A stretch of DNA of 64,000 nt, from NCBI RefSeq assembly GCF_900107435.1, contig NZ_FNPZ01000001.1, positions 592,960 through 656,959 of the forward strand. The letters run 5' to 3'. Positions 41,245 through 50,578 of this stretch are shown here, in pieces. The notes beneath the pieces were generated by a model that was given only the letters and a program-made list of their open reading frames with translations, did no database searches and was not told where the DNA came from. The stretch comes from Herbiconiux ginsengi (GTDB lineage Bacteria > Actinomycetota > Actinomycetes > Actinomycetales > Microbacteriaceae). The position numbers and the translations under genes are program-made. Within the stretch, counting starts at the first letter, position 1, and each line of letters opens with the position of its first letter.

Positions 41245-42786
41245 TCAACCGAGGGGCATGAACCGTGTCCACGCCTGACGGCGGTCGGGCCGGGGGTCGG
41301 CCTCGACACGGTCGGAGTCGGCGATGATCATCGTGCGGCGATCCTGCTCGCCATACGACGGCCAGCTCTCGGGAAGCGTGCCGGAGGCTGCGAAGTGCAG
41401 CCAGCTGTCGCGCATCCGTTCACCGGCGCTGCTGAACGGCTTGCGCCCGCCGAGCGCGGTCATCGCCCGGCCGAGGCGCGCGTCGGCCTGGTCGAACAAC
41501 GCATACATCTCCAGACCGTGGGTGGCGTCCAGACCCACCCACTTCATCAGGCGCGGCGCGACGTCGAAGCGATAGCAGTGCACCGGCGCGTAGCGGGAAT
41601 GGAAGTCGGCGACCGTGACACTCGGATACCAGAAGGCGAAGTCGCCCGCGAAGTCGGCCGCGCTGCGGTGGCCCGGGAGCCCGGGATAGGCCTGGTGCAT
41701 CTCCGACCGGGCGTCCTCCGGCGCTCCCGAGAACAACGCGTCGATGCGGGCGGGGGATCTCGGCAGGATGTCGATGCGCCCGCGGAAGATCGCGCCCTCG
41801 CGGTCGTTGGTGCCGATGATCAACGGCACGCGGTGGATGCGGCCGGTTCGGAAGGCGCGCAGCGGATGCCGGGGCAGGAACCGGCCGTCGACGACGGGGG
41901 CGAGGCAGAAGGTGCCCGGGTGCGCGTCGGGCGTGGTCGCCTGGATGCTCAGCGCGGCGGCGACGAGTTCGGAAGCCGGCGCCTCGGAGAGCAGCGCGAC
42001 GACCTCGTCGTCGGACAGGGCACCCGGCCGTCGGTCGTTCCGTCGCCGGCGAATCACGTCTACGAACTCGGCCGCCCAGGTGGCGGCGAGCTCGCGGTGA
42101 TAGACGGCGCTCGGCGGTGAGCTCTGCGCGATGGCGCGGGCGAAGAGCCCTCGGGCCGACGGCGTCGCCATCAAGGTGGTGACCGCGTTGCCACCGGCCG
42201 ATTCGCCGAAGACGGTGACATTACGCGGATCGCCGCCGAACGCGGCGATGTTGCGGTGAACCCACCGTAAGGCGGCGACCTGGTCGCGGAGGCCCAGATT
42301 GCTCTCGATCAGCCTCCGGCGCGTTGAGTAACGCGAGAAGTCGAGATAGCCGAGCGCGCCGAGCCGGTAGTTGAAGCTCACGTAGACCACCTGCCCGGTG
42401 CGCACGAAGCTCTCGCCCTGACCGGTGAACTCGCGCGACGAACCCGCGCTGTAGCCGCCGCCGTGGATGAACACCATCACGGGCATGCTCCGGTTGCGGG
42501 CGCGCGCGGGCGAGACCACGTTCACGGTGAGGCAGTCCTCGCCGGAAGGGATGCCGGGCGGCGTCCCCGTGAACTGGCCCCTGTAGACCTGCGTGGCGAC
42601 GCGGCCGAAAGCGGACGCATCCCGTCGCCCGCTCCAGGCGACCACCGGATGCGGCGACCGGAAACGCAGAGCACCCACCGGGGGAGCGGCGTAGGGGATG
42701 CCGCGCCAGGCGATGGTCTCCCCCTCGCGAACCCCGCGCACCACCCCGCCGGTCACCCGGACGTCCGTCGACACCATGGCAGCCAT
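41245..42786 (-). CDS. Type B carboxylesterase
   Basis: 513 residues. The catalytic Ser lies in FGESAGGNAV, the acid probably in GTNDREGAIF and the His in LDATHGLEMY. EDCLTVNVVSP near the N-terminus is the second type B signature. No signal peptide, so intracellular. These enzymes hydrolyse carboxylic esters, including p-nitrobenzyl esters; substrate here is unknown. It stands between LtrA and the cupin gene, with an 80-bp gap to the latter. Confidence 0.9.
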   Translation of the reverse strand: MAAMVSTDVRVTGGVVRGVREGETIAWRGIPYAAPPVGALRFRSPHPVVAWSGRRDASAFGRVATQVYRGQFTGTPPGIPSGEDCLTVNVVSPARARNRSMPVMVFIHGGGYSAGSSREFTGQGESFVRTGQVVYVSFNYRLGALGYLDFSRYSTRRRLIESNLGLRDQVAALRWVHRNIAAFGGDPRNVTVFGESAGGNAVTTLMATPSARGLFARAIAQSSPPSAVYHRELAATWAAEFVDVIRRRRNDRRPGALSDDEVVALLSEAPASELVAAALSIQATTPDAHPGTFCLAPVVDGRFLPRHPLRAFRTGRIHRVPLIIGTNDREGAIFRGRIDILPRSPARIDALFSGAPEDARSEMHQAYPGLPGHRSAADFAGDFAFWYPSVTVADFHSRYAPVHCYRFDVAPRLMKWVGLDATHGLEMYALFDQADARLGRAMTALGGRKPFSSAGERMRDSWLHFAASGTLPESWPSYGEQDRRTMIIADSDRVEADPRPDRRQAWTRFMPLG

Positions 42787-42867
42787 GGAGCTCCGCTCCC
42801 CCTTCCGAGGTCTGGGGAAGGGTTGCCCGATCTTAGCTCCGCGGGCCGCGCGCCGCTACGGCGGCTC

Positions 42868-43161
42868 TCAGCCCTGGGGCTTCAGCTCGATCTCCACGAA
42901 GACGATGCCGTCCTGGTCGGCCGTGACGGTGTGCGCCAGTCCGGCCGCACCGGTGTAGGGCGTGCCCGACACCTGGGTGAGCGTGCGGCTCGAGCCGTCG
43001 ACGGTGGAGACCGCGGTGAGGGTGCCGCCCGTCACCGGCACGAGCACGTAGTCGAACTCGTGCACGTGGGGGCCGGTCGTGTCACCGGCCTTCTCGAAGG
43101 TGTAGGTCGTGACGCGCACGCGCTCGTCGTCGACGGTGGTCTCGCTGCGGGCGACTGACAT
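42868..43161 (-). CDS. Small single-domain cupin protein
   Basis: 97 residues. The beta-barrel motif GPHVHEFDYVLVPVTGG is cupin motif 1 with two of the usual His ligands and a Glu/Asp. Motif 2 is reduced to GLAHTVTADQDGIVFVEIEL, with one His. The start at 43161 (MSVARSE) is preferred over an upstream in-frame ATG because the latter adds a Pro-rich non-conserved stretch. It follows the mtn operon on the same strand 93 bp after mtnB, so it may be co-transcribed. Its role in salvage is unproven. Confidence 0.8.
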   Translation of the reverse strand: MSVARSETTVDDERVRVTTYTFEKAGDTTGPHVHEFDYVLVPVTGGTLTAVSTVDGSSRTLTQVSGTPYTGAAGLAHTVTADQDGIVFVEIELKPQG

Positions 43162-43254
43162 GATGGCTCCTCGGGACAGTGGCGGATGGATGGGCTCGGG
43201 CGGCTTCGGAGGCCGTGGCAGGGTCGGCACCGAGGCCGGATGCCGACACCGCGT

Positions 43255-43974
43255 TCAGCGCGTGGAGAGCCTGATCTGCAGTAGAGCCTCCACTAGTTCG
43301 AGGTGCCAGCGCGCCTGGCGCAGGTCGGCGCCCCAGGCGTAGATGCCGTGACTCGCCACGATGAGGGCGGGCACCTCGGCGACGGATGCCGTTCGGGGAA
43401 TATACACGCGTTCGAAGTCGTCGCCGAGCACCCGCATGTCCTGATGGTTCTGCACGACGGGGATCACGACCTCTTCACCGTGGGCACTGTGCCCGATGCC
43501 CTTCAGCATCTCGAGGTCGTGCAGCAGCACCCCTTCGGGCCAGGCGGCTCCGGCTCGCACTGCGGCCAGGGCGTGCACGTGGATGACGGCGCCCGCGCCC
43601 GTCACCGCCGCGATGTGCGCGTGCAGCCCGGCCTCGGCCGAAGGTCGCGTGGCGAGGCCCAGTTCAGCCGTGAGACGTCGTCCGTCGGCGTCCGTGACCC
43701 AGTCGCCGCTCTCGTCGACGAGCACGATGTCGGTCGCCGTGAGCTCGCCCTTGTCGAGACCGGATGCGGTCACCGCCGCCCGCAACGGATCGCGCGCGAG
43801 GGTGACCGACAGGTTCCCCGCGGTGCCGGGCATCCATCCGAGACCGGCGAAGCGCGCCGATTCGGCGGCCAGGGCGGTGCCTGCGGAGATCAGCGACTCC
43901 GCGGTGACCCCGCCGTCGCCGAACACGTTCGCCACCGCCGGAGCGGGCGAGGGGCCGGCGCCCGGCGCACTCAC
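43255..43974 (-). CDS. mtnB: Methylthioribulose-1-phosphate dehydratase
   Basis: 239-residue class II aldolase-fold enzyme that dehydrates methylthioribulose 1-phosphate to 2,3-diketo-5-methylthiopentyl 1-phosphate. The phosphate-binding turn is GTAGNLSV (50-57), the catalytic Glu lies in SAEAGLHAH (Glu114) and the zinc ligands include HVH (132-134), with a further His in SHGIYAWG. The GTG start overlaps the mtnC stop (GTGA). Assignment as MtnB rather than a plain aldolase rests on the neighbouring mtnC and mtnA. Confidence 0.9.
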   Translation of the reverse strand: MSAPGAGPSPAPAVANVFGDGGVTAESLISAGTALAAESARFAGLGWMPGTAGNLSVTLARDPLRAAVTASGLDKGELTATDIVLVDESGDWVTDADGRRLTAELGLATRPSAEAGLHAHIAAVTGAGAVIHVHALAAVRAGAAWPEGVLLHDLEMLKGIGHSAHGEEVVIPVVQNHQDMRVLGDDFERVYIPRTASVAEVPALIVASHGIYAWGADLRQARWHLELVEALLQIRLSTR

Positions 43975-44726
43975 GGCAGCACGACCTCGACGTCGTCGAA
44001 CGAGGAGACGACGGATGCGCCGCCGAAGTCGGCCTCGAAGAACGGCTCCCCCTCGCGCGAGAACGCGACGACCTGCCAGCCCGCGGCGAGCGCCGCCGAG
44101 ACCTCGCCCGGGTTGTCGGTGAAGAACACCAGCTCCTCCGCCGGCACCCCGAGCGCGGCGGCGATCGCATCGTACGACGCGGCCTCCTTCTTGGGTCCGG
44201 CGCTCACGGTGTCGAAGAAACCGGTGATGAGTGTGGTGAGGTCGCCGTCGGGCGAGTGCCGGAACCACGGCACCTGCGAGGCGATCGATCCCGAGGAGAA
44301 CACGGCGAAACCGATGCCGTGCTCGTGCCACTCGCGCAGCTTCGGGATGACGTCGCCGAAGAAGTGCGAGGAGATCTCGGCCCGCTCGAACCCTTCGGCC
44401 CAGATCTGGCCCTGCACGGTCTTCAGCGGCGTGGCCTTGACGTCCCGCTCCATCCACTCGTGCAGCACGGCGACGATCGCGTCGGTCGTGGCGTCGCCCG
44501 GCAGGTTCGCGTCGGCGATGACCTGGCGGCGCGCCTCGGCGATGTCCGGGTCGTCGGCGTGATCGTCGAGCCAGGCCGCGAGACGGGGGCGGGCGTAGTC
44601 GTAGAGGTCGCCCAGGATGAACCCCGCGGCACTCGTGGTGCCCTCGATGTCGACCACGACGACTCGGGCCGAGACGGCCAGCGGGTCGGGGGTGGGGTGC
44701 GGTTCGGGTGTCGGCGATTCGGTCAT
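43971..44726 (-). CDS. mtnC: Enolase-phosphatase E1
   Basis: 251-residue HAD-family enzyme that enolises and dephosphorylates 2,3-diketo-5-methylthiopentyl 1-phosphate to acireductone. Motif I is VVVDIEGTTS (the MtnC variant with Glu-Gly), motif II is VFSSGSIASQ and motif III/IV FFTDNPGEVSAA. A Pro-rich N-terminal extension of about 20 residues precedes the core. The substrate comes from the MtnB product of the overlapping downstream gene, and MtnD acts next. Confidence 0.93.
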   Translation of the reverse strand: MTESPTPEPHPTPDPLAVSARVVVVDIEGTTSAAGFILGDLYDYARPRLAAWLDDHADDPDIAEARRQVIADANLPGDATTDAIVAVLHEWMERDVKATPLKTVQGQIWAEGFERAEISSHFFGDVIPKLREWHEHGIGFAVFSSGSIASQVPWFRHSPDGDLTTLITGFFDTVSAGPKKEAASYDAIAAALGVPAEELVFFTDNPGEVSAALAAGWQVVAFSREGEPFFEADFGGASVVSSFDDVEVVLP

Positions 44727-44773
44727 GGGGCGCTCCTTCGGGGATGCGGGCGTCGGTCGGATGGGGCGCCGGT

Positions 44774-45991
44774 TCAGGTGTCGGGCTGCGGCACGGTCGT
44801 AGCCGGGACGAATTCGGCACCGGTCGCGGCCCCGGACGACCCGGGCACGGCCGCACCGGTCAGGATGTGGTGGCGGGCGGCGTCGAACAGCCGAACCGAG
44901 GCTTCCGGGATGAGGTCTGCCGGGAGCGAGTCGATGTCGGCCGCGTGCGAGAACCCCGCCGCGCGACGCATCGACTCGACGCCTGCGAACCGCCAGGCGT
45001 CCCGCTCGATGCCGGCGAGCGACGCATCGTCACCCCAGGCCGCCGCGAAGGCGGCCCAGCTGCTCGCCACCGCCGAGTATCGCGCGGCGGCCAGGTCAGG
45101 CAGACCGGACACGGCGGCCGCGATGGCCCCGAGCTCGAGATTCGCCCAGAGCAGTCCGAGATCGAGGCCGATGGGCCCCACGAAGCTGAACTCGGGGTCG
45201 AACACCTTCACGACCTGGGCACCGTCGCGCCGGCCGACCATCACCGATCCGGTGTGCAGGTCGCCGTGCAGCAACGCCTCGTGCCGGGTCTCGAACACCT
45301 CACGGATGCCGCCGACCGCCTCGCGCACGGCCGCGTCGGCATACAACGCCCGCACCCGCTCGTCGAGCGCGGGATGCCAGTGGTTGTGGTCGTGCTCGCG
45401 GTAGGGCTCGTCGAGCACCACGTCGAGGGTCATCTGGCAGAGCTCGGGGTTGGCGGCGAGCTCGACGAGCCGCTCGTGCTCCTGAGCACCGAGCGCTGCC
45501 ACCGACGTCGACCCGGCGAGCGAACCGACGAAGCGGCCGACGACCGCACCCAGCCCGGCGTAGTCGATGTCGCCCGCGGATGCCGCGCCCTCGGCCACCT
45601 CCCGCACCAGCGCGTCGCGCAGCACGTCGAGGTCGGAGAGATCCTCCATCACGAGCACGAACCGGCTCTCGTCGAAGGCCACGATCGTCGGAATCGACTC
45701 CGGCACCCGTGCGGCGAGCCGCTCATAGGTGCGCGCCTCCGAGGCGATGCGCGACGGGTCGACCGGCCACTCCGGCCCCACCACCTGCACCCACGGCGGC
45801 GCCTGCTTCACGGCGAGGCTGCCGAGCGGACCACGGGCCACGAACACACGGTTCATGTTGCCGGCGGTCACCTCGTCGACATCCAACTGATCCACGGATG
45901 CGGCGAGCCGGCCGAGCAGCCCCTGGCCGGCCAGGTAGGCGGTCACGTCGCCGGCCGTGGTGAGCAATTCGTAGGGGCGCGCAGCACTCAT
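44774..45991 (-). CDS. mtnK: S-methyl-5-thioribose kinase, copy 2
   Basis: 405 residues. VTAGNMNRVF is the nucleotide loop, HGDLHTGS (242-249) the catalytic loop and FDPEF (264-268) the metal loop, all canonical and with no insertion between them. The stop/start overlap with mtnA puts it in the mtnA-K-C-B operon. Compared with copy 1 it is the more regular family member and the likelier enzyme for internally generated methylthioribose. Confidence 0.92.
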   Translation of the reverse strand: MSAARPYELLTTAGDVTAYLAGQGLLGRLAASVDQLDVDEVTAGNMNRVFVARGPLGSLAVKQAPPWVQVVGPEWPVDPSRIASEARTYERLAARVPESIPTIVAFDESRFVLVMEDLSDLDVLRDALVREVAEGAASAGDIDYAGLGAVVGRFVGSLAGSTSVAALGAQEHERLVELAANPELCQMTLDVVLDEPYREHDHNHWHPALDERVRALYADAAVREAVGGIREVFETRHEALLHGDLHTGSVMVGRRDGAQVVKVFDPEFSFVGPIGLDLGLLWANLELGAIAAAVSGLPDLAAARYSAVASSWAAFAAAWGDDASLAGIERDAWRFAGVESMRRAAGFSHAADIDSLPADLIPEASVRLFDAARHHILTGAAVPGSSGAATGAEFVPATTVPQPDT

Positions 45992-47022
45992 GCGTAGTAC
46001 TCCGCCACCCGATCGGGAGCGAACGCCCCGCGGTCGGTCACGATGCGGGTCACGAAGCGGGGCGGCGTGACGTCGAAGGCCGGGTACCAGGCATCCGTCA
46101 CGAGCGGCGACGCCGTGCGCCGGCCGAGCGTGTGCAGAACCTCGGTGGGGTCGCGCTCCTCCACCACGATGTCGGCCGCCGTGGGTGCCTCGCGGTCGGG
46201 AGCCTGCACGAGCGCGTAGAACGGCACCTCGAACGCCGAGGCCGCCACGGCGAGCCCGAGCGTGCCCACCTTGTTGACCACGCTGCCGTCGAGCGACACC
46301 CGGTCGGCGGCGGTGACGAGGGCGTCGATCGGCCCCAGACCCGAACCCGGAGCGAGGGCGGCCGCACCCATGCCGTCGGTGATGAGGGTGACGTGCTCGC
46401 CGAACTCGGCGAGGGTGTGCGCGGTCAGGCGCGCACCCTGCAGGTAGGGCCGCGTCTCGGTGGCCGCCCAGTCGAATCGCTTTCCGGCCTCGCGGGCGGC
46501 CCGCACGAGTTCGATCAGATAGGTGTCCATCCAGCAGTGGGTGAGCAGGCGCGCACCGTCGGGCAGCAAGGCCACGGTCGCTGCTCCGAGGGCGTGGCTG
46601 CGGTCGCGGTAGAGCTGGGCCCCGCTCCGGGCGGCGGAGACGGCGGCCTCGACGAGCTCCGGAGTGGTGCCGGAGGACTCGATCGCCGCGAGCACGCGCG
46701 CGACCGCTTCCTGCGGGTGGTTGTTCGTGGGTCGGGCCGACTGGATGACGGCGCCGGCGGCACGCATCCGCTCTCTCGCCGCATCCGGAGCGAGGCCCGC
46801 GACCTGCAGAGCGGTGATCTCGAGACCCGCGTAGGCCGCGAACAGCGGGCCCGAACTCTGGGTCACCATGGCGGCGATGGCGGCCGCCACCTCTTCGGCA
46901 TCGCGGGCGGAGACCCAGTTGACCGTCTCGGGGAACACCCGGCGATCGAGGATGCGCACGACACCGCCCTCGACCCGAACCGAGTCGTCGAGCACGGGTG
47001 TGTTGCCGATGCCTGTCGTCAT
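45988..47022 (-). CDS. mtnA: S-methyl-5-thioribose-1-phosphate isomerase, divergent
   Basis: 344-residue eIF2B-alpha-like isomerase that converts methylthioribose 1-phosphate to methylthioribulose 1-phosphate. The candidate catalytic residues are Cys163 (THCW) and Asp240 (AADRVSLDGSVVNKVGT), and the closing PAFDVTPPRFVT is the family ending. The segment after the Cys reads WMDTYL instead of the usual NAGxLA, and RPTNN replaces the commoner RPTAVNL. This is therefore a divergent member. The start at 47022 is supported by GGGAAGAG. First gene of the salvage operon. Confidence 0.88.
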   Translation of the reverse strand: MTTGIGNTPVLDDSVRVEGGVVRILDRRVFPETVNWVSARDAEEVAAAIAAMVTQSSGPLFAAYAGLEITALQVAGLAPDAARERMRAAGAVIQSARPTNNHPQEAVARVLAAIESSGTTPELVEAAVSAARSGAQLYRDRSHALGAATVALLPDGARLLTHCWMDTYLIELVRAAREAGKRFDWAATETRPYLQGARLTAHTLAEFGEHVTLITDGMGAAALAPGSGLGPIDALVTAADRVSLDGSVVNKVGTLGLAVAASAFEVPFYALVQAPDREAPTAADIVVEERDPTEVLHTLGRRTASPLVTDAWYPAFDVTPPRFVTRIVTDRGAFAPDRVAEYYA

Positions 47023-47048
47023 GCTCTTCCCGTCGATTTCCCCCCACG

Positions 47049-47054
47049 AGAATA
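47049..47054 (-). promoter_or_regulatory. -10 element of the mtnA operon
   Basis: TATTCT on the minus strand lies 26 bases upstream of the mtnA ATG, within the 80-bp gap to the divergent DUF2510 gene. No good -35 was found at 17-18 bp. Confidence 0.4.
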
Positions 47055-47102
47055 CCCCGTCGAGTGCCCTAGGCTTGCCGCAGCGAGTACGAAGGAGACG
47101 CA

Positions 47103-47825
47103 GTGAGCAACGCCGACGGAAACCACACGACGCCCGCCGGATGGTATCCGGACCCGGCCGGATCACCCCAGCTGCGGTGGTGGGACGGATCGGCCTGGAC
47201 CGACCATCTGCAGGCCGCCGCGCCGGAGCCCGCTCCCGCTGCCCCCGTAGCGCCTTCCTCGAGCCTGCAGGCGCCCGCCTACGGGCAGGGCTATTCCGCT
47301 GCACCGGCCTACGCCGTCTCCGGTTACCCCTCCGTGCCCGCCGGCACGCCGGCGTACGGCCCGTTCATCTGGGTCATCACGCTCCTGCCCCTGATCTCGT
47401 TCCTCATGATCCCGCTGCTGTACCCGAGCCTCGAGTTGCAGCTGCGCTCGTCGATGGCCGGCCCCTACGGCCAGCACCTCTACGGCGGCTACTCGATGTC
47501 GGGTCTCGTGATCCAGGGCGTCGTCAACCTGATCAGCCTGGCGCTCTACGCGGCCACCGTCGTGCTCGCGTACTTCGACCACCGCTGGCTCCTGCGTGCC
47601 GGCTACGTGCGGCCGTTTCACTGGGCCTGGGCGTTCCTCAACCCGGTCTACCCGATCGGGCGCTCCGTGGTGGTGCGCCGCCGTTCGGGTCGGGGCATCG
47701 CTCCGATGTGGGTGAGCATCGCGATCGCCGCGGTCGGGGTGATCGTCGCGATCGTGCTGATCGTCGTGGTCTTCAGCTACACGTTCTCGATGATGTCGTC
47801 GGCCGGCTACGGCAACCTGAGCTGA
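47103..47825 (+). CDS. DUF2510-domain membrane protein
   Basis: 240 residues. The N-terminal DUF2510 motif is GWYPDPAGSPQLRWWDGSAW (about 13-32), a short tryptophan-rich module common in actinobacteria. A Pro/Ala-rich linker follows, then four hydrophobic segments (FIWVITLLPLISFLMIPLLY; VIQGVVNLISLALYAATVVLAYF; FHWAWAFLNPVYPIG; SIAIAAVGVIVAIVLIVVVFSYTF). The GTG start is preceded by GAAGGAGA. Function unknown; DUF2510 proteins are thought to be envelope-associated. Divergent from mtnA. Confidence 0.85.
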   Translation: MSNADGNHTTPAGWYPDPAGSPQLRWWDGSAWTDHLQAAAPEPAPAAPVAPSSSLQAPAYGQGYSAAPAYAVSGYPSVPAGTPAYGPFIWVITLLPLISFLMIPLLYPSLELQLRSSMAGPYGQHLYGGYSMSGLVIQGVVNLISLALYAATVVLAYFDHRWLLRAGYVRPFHWAWAFLNPVYPIGRSVVVRRRSGRGIAPMWVSIAIAAVGVIVAIVLIVVVFSYTFSMMSSAGYGNLS

Positions 47826-47859
47826 GCGGGCGTCGACGCGGCCGCACCCGCAGGCCTCC

Positions 47860-48474
47860 TCAGGCGACGATCGCGAGCAACTCGTCGAGCGTGCCGATGA
47901 CGTGGGCCGCACCCGCCGCGCGGAGCACGTCGGGGCTGCTGTAGGCATCCGTCACGCCCACCGCGGTGTATCCGGCGGCCGAGGCGCAGCGCATGTCGTC
48001 GGCGCTGTCGCCCACGTAGAAGGCGTTCGACCGCTGCGGGCGATGCCGCAGCAGCATCTCGAACTTGTCGCCCACGGAGGCGTCGACCGAGTTCCACACG
48101 GCCGGCACGGCCAGTGCGCGCTGGTCGAAGCGCACGGCGGCAGCGGAGGCGGCCGACACGACGCCGAGCCACGCGCCCGCCCGGGAGAGCGTGGCGAGGC
48201 ACTCGGCTGCGCCGTCGCGGAGGCGCGCGTGGGTGTCGGCCATCTCGACGTTCCACTCCTCCTCGGCCGCGGCGTGATCGCCGGCGGGGATGCCGAGTCG
48301 CCCGAACAGCTGCGCGAGCGGCAACCGGAACCGCACCGAGAACTCCGCCTCGCCGAGCACCGGGATGCCGCGGCGCGCCAGCACCGCGTTCAGGGCCGCG
48401 CGGGCGCGATCGGCGTCGACCACCACGGTGCCGTTCCAGTCGAACAGCACCATGGTCTCGCCGAGTGTCGCCAC
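47860..48474 (-). CDS. HAD-family phosphatase
   Basis: 204 residues. Motif I FDWNGTVV (nucleophile Asp), motif II VSAASA, and motifs III/IV KFEML and YVGDSADDMRCASAAG are complete, with an alpha-helical cap between I and II, as in phosphoglycolate-phosphatase-like enzymes. The GTG at 48474 with GAGGAA seven bases upstream is preferred; the ATG at 48453 is the next option. Substrate unknown. It converges on the DUF2510 gene. Confidence 0.85.
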   Translation of the reverse strand: MATLGETMVLFDWNGTVVVDADRARAALNAVLARRGIPVLGEAEFSVRFRLPLAQLFGRLGIPAGDHAAAEEEWNVEMADTHARLRDGAAECLATLSRAGAWLGVVSAASAAAVRFDQRALAVPAVWNSVDASVGDKFEMLLRHRPQRSNAFYVGDSADDMRCASAAGYTAVGVTDAYSSPDVLRAAGAAHVIGTLDELLAIVA

Positions 48475-48658
48475 CGGCCGTTCCTCACCCCTGACCACCG
48501 TGTGTCCGTTCTGTCCCCATCCGAGCTCCCGGCGCACGGTGTCCGTGCGCCTCGGAGTTGCACCTCTGCCGAGGCTTCTGCACATCTTCCGTCGCCGAAG
48601 AGGCGGGGCGGCGGCACACAGACCGAAGGTCCGGTGAACGGAGCGTGAAGAGACGGCG

Positions 48659-49513
48659 TCAGCAGTTGTCGTCGACGTGACCCGGATCGCCCGCCGGTGC
48701 CAGGTCGCGGTCGCGCAGCACCGTGGCGTGCGGAGTCTGCGGGTCGGCGCACACCTCGGCGAAGCTGCCCCGCAGGTCGTCGGTGTATTCGATGTCGATC
48801 ACCTGATCACCGAAGACGTCGGTGTAGGCGGCGCACTCGTCGAAGCGGTGGCACTCCTCGGTCACGGCGAAGTCGAAGCCGATCTCGTCGCGGCCCCGCT
48901 GGCCGAGTTCGCTCGTGTTCTTCTGGCCCGCGGCGAGTCCGACGGCGTGGGCGGATGCGACCAGCTGCGTCGCGAACGCCACCGCGTCGTCGAGTGTGAA
49001 CGCGTCGTGCGAGCGCGTGTACGAATCGAGGTTGTCGAACTCCACGGCCTGGAACCCGTCGGCCGCGCAGCCCTCGATGGTCGGAACGAGCATCCGGGCG
49101 ACCGCATCGCGATTCGCCGCCGTGCTCAGGTCGAAGAGGTGCTCGTCGGGCCACCCCGGGTCGACCAGCAGGGCTCCGGATGCCTCGTGCAGCAGCAGCT
49201 CGTCGGGCCACTCGGCGCCGGGCTGGGTCTGGAACCCGTTGACGTAGCAGATGGAGTAGAGGCCCGGCGCCGGATCGTCGGTGCTGTCCCGGGCCACCAC
49301 CGTGACGCCGGGCGCCGGGTCGTACCCGCCCCCGAGCTGGTAGTCCGGCACGGCGTCGGCGGGGAGCGCTGCCGGAGCGCCGGGTTTGGCCGAGGCGTAG
49401 GCGGTGGCCGGGGCGCCGGTCTCGGGTGCCGCCCCTGTTTCGGGAACCGCTTGCGCGCATCCGCTCGCTCCGAGCAGCACGGCGAGGGCGAGGGCCGCCA
49501 CGCGTGCCCGCAC
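48659..49513 (-). CDS. Secreted lipoprotein of the GH114 (endo-alpha-1,4-polygalactosaminidase-like) family
   Basis: 284 residues. A GTG start two bases after the preceding stop gives a signal peptide with lipobox GASGC. An Ala/Pro-rich linker follows, then a TIM-barrel region with VEFDNLDSY, TVTEECHRF-like FAVTEECHRF, and SICYVNGFQTQPGAEWPD, the pattern of GH114-like glycosidases. Family members cleave galactosaminogalactan-type polymers. The gene sits directly downstream of proline iminopeptidase on the same strand. Catalytic activity is inferred by family only. Confidence 0.8.
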   Translation of the reverse strand: MRARVAALALAVLLGASGCAQAVPETGAAPETGAPATAYASAKPGAPAALPADAVPDYQLGGGYDPAPGVTVVARDSTDDPAPGLYSICYVNGFQTQPGAEWPDELLLHEASGALLVDPGWPDEHLFDLSTAANRDAVARMLVPTIEGCAADGFQAVEFDNLDSYTRSHDAFTLDDAVAFATQLVASAHAVGLAAGQKNTSELGQRGRDEIGFDFAVTEECHRFDECAAYTDVFGDQVIDIEYTDDLRGSFAEVCADPQTPHATVLRDRDLAPAGDPGHVDDNC

Positions 49514-49515
49514 GA

Positions 49516-50478
<963 letters not shown>

Positions 50479-50501
50479 TCAATCCTAGGGCGATCGCCCC
50501 T

Positions 50502-50562
50502 CGCGAGGTAGCGCAAAGTGCGCCCTGAGCGTGCGCCAGGCGCCACTTTGCGCTACCTCGCG
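50502..50562 (-). terminator. Long hairpin downstream of the response-regulator gene
   Basis: A 19-bp perfect stem (50502-50520 with 50544-50562) encloses a 23-base loop that pairs further through CGCC and GGCG. It starts 17 bp after the stop of the response regulator on the minus strand and lies upstream of pip. Confidence 0.8.
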
Positions 50563-50578
50563 GGGGTGGAGGGGGGCG

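Noticed and set aside
41245-42786. Carboxylesterase as part of methionine salvage
   Set aside because: It has all type B esterase motifs, lies convergent to LtrA and has no step in that pathway.
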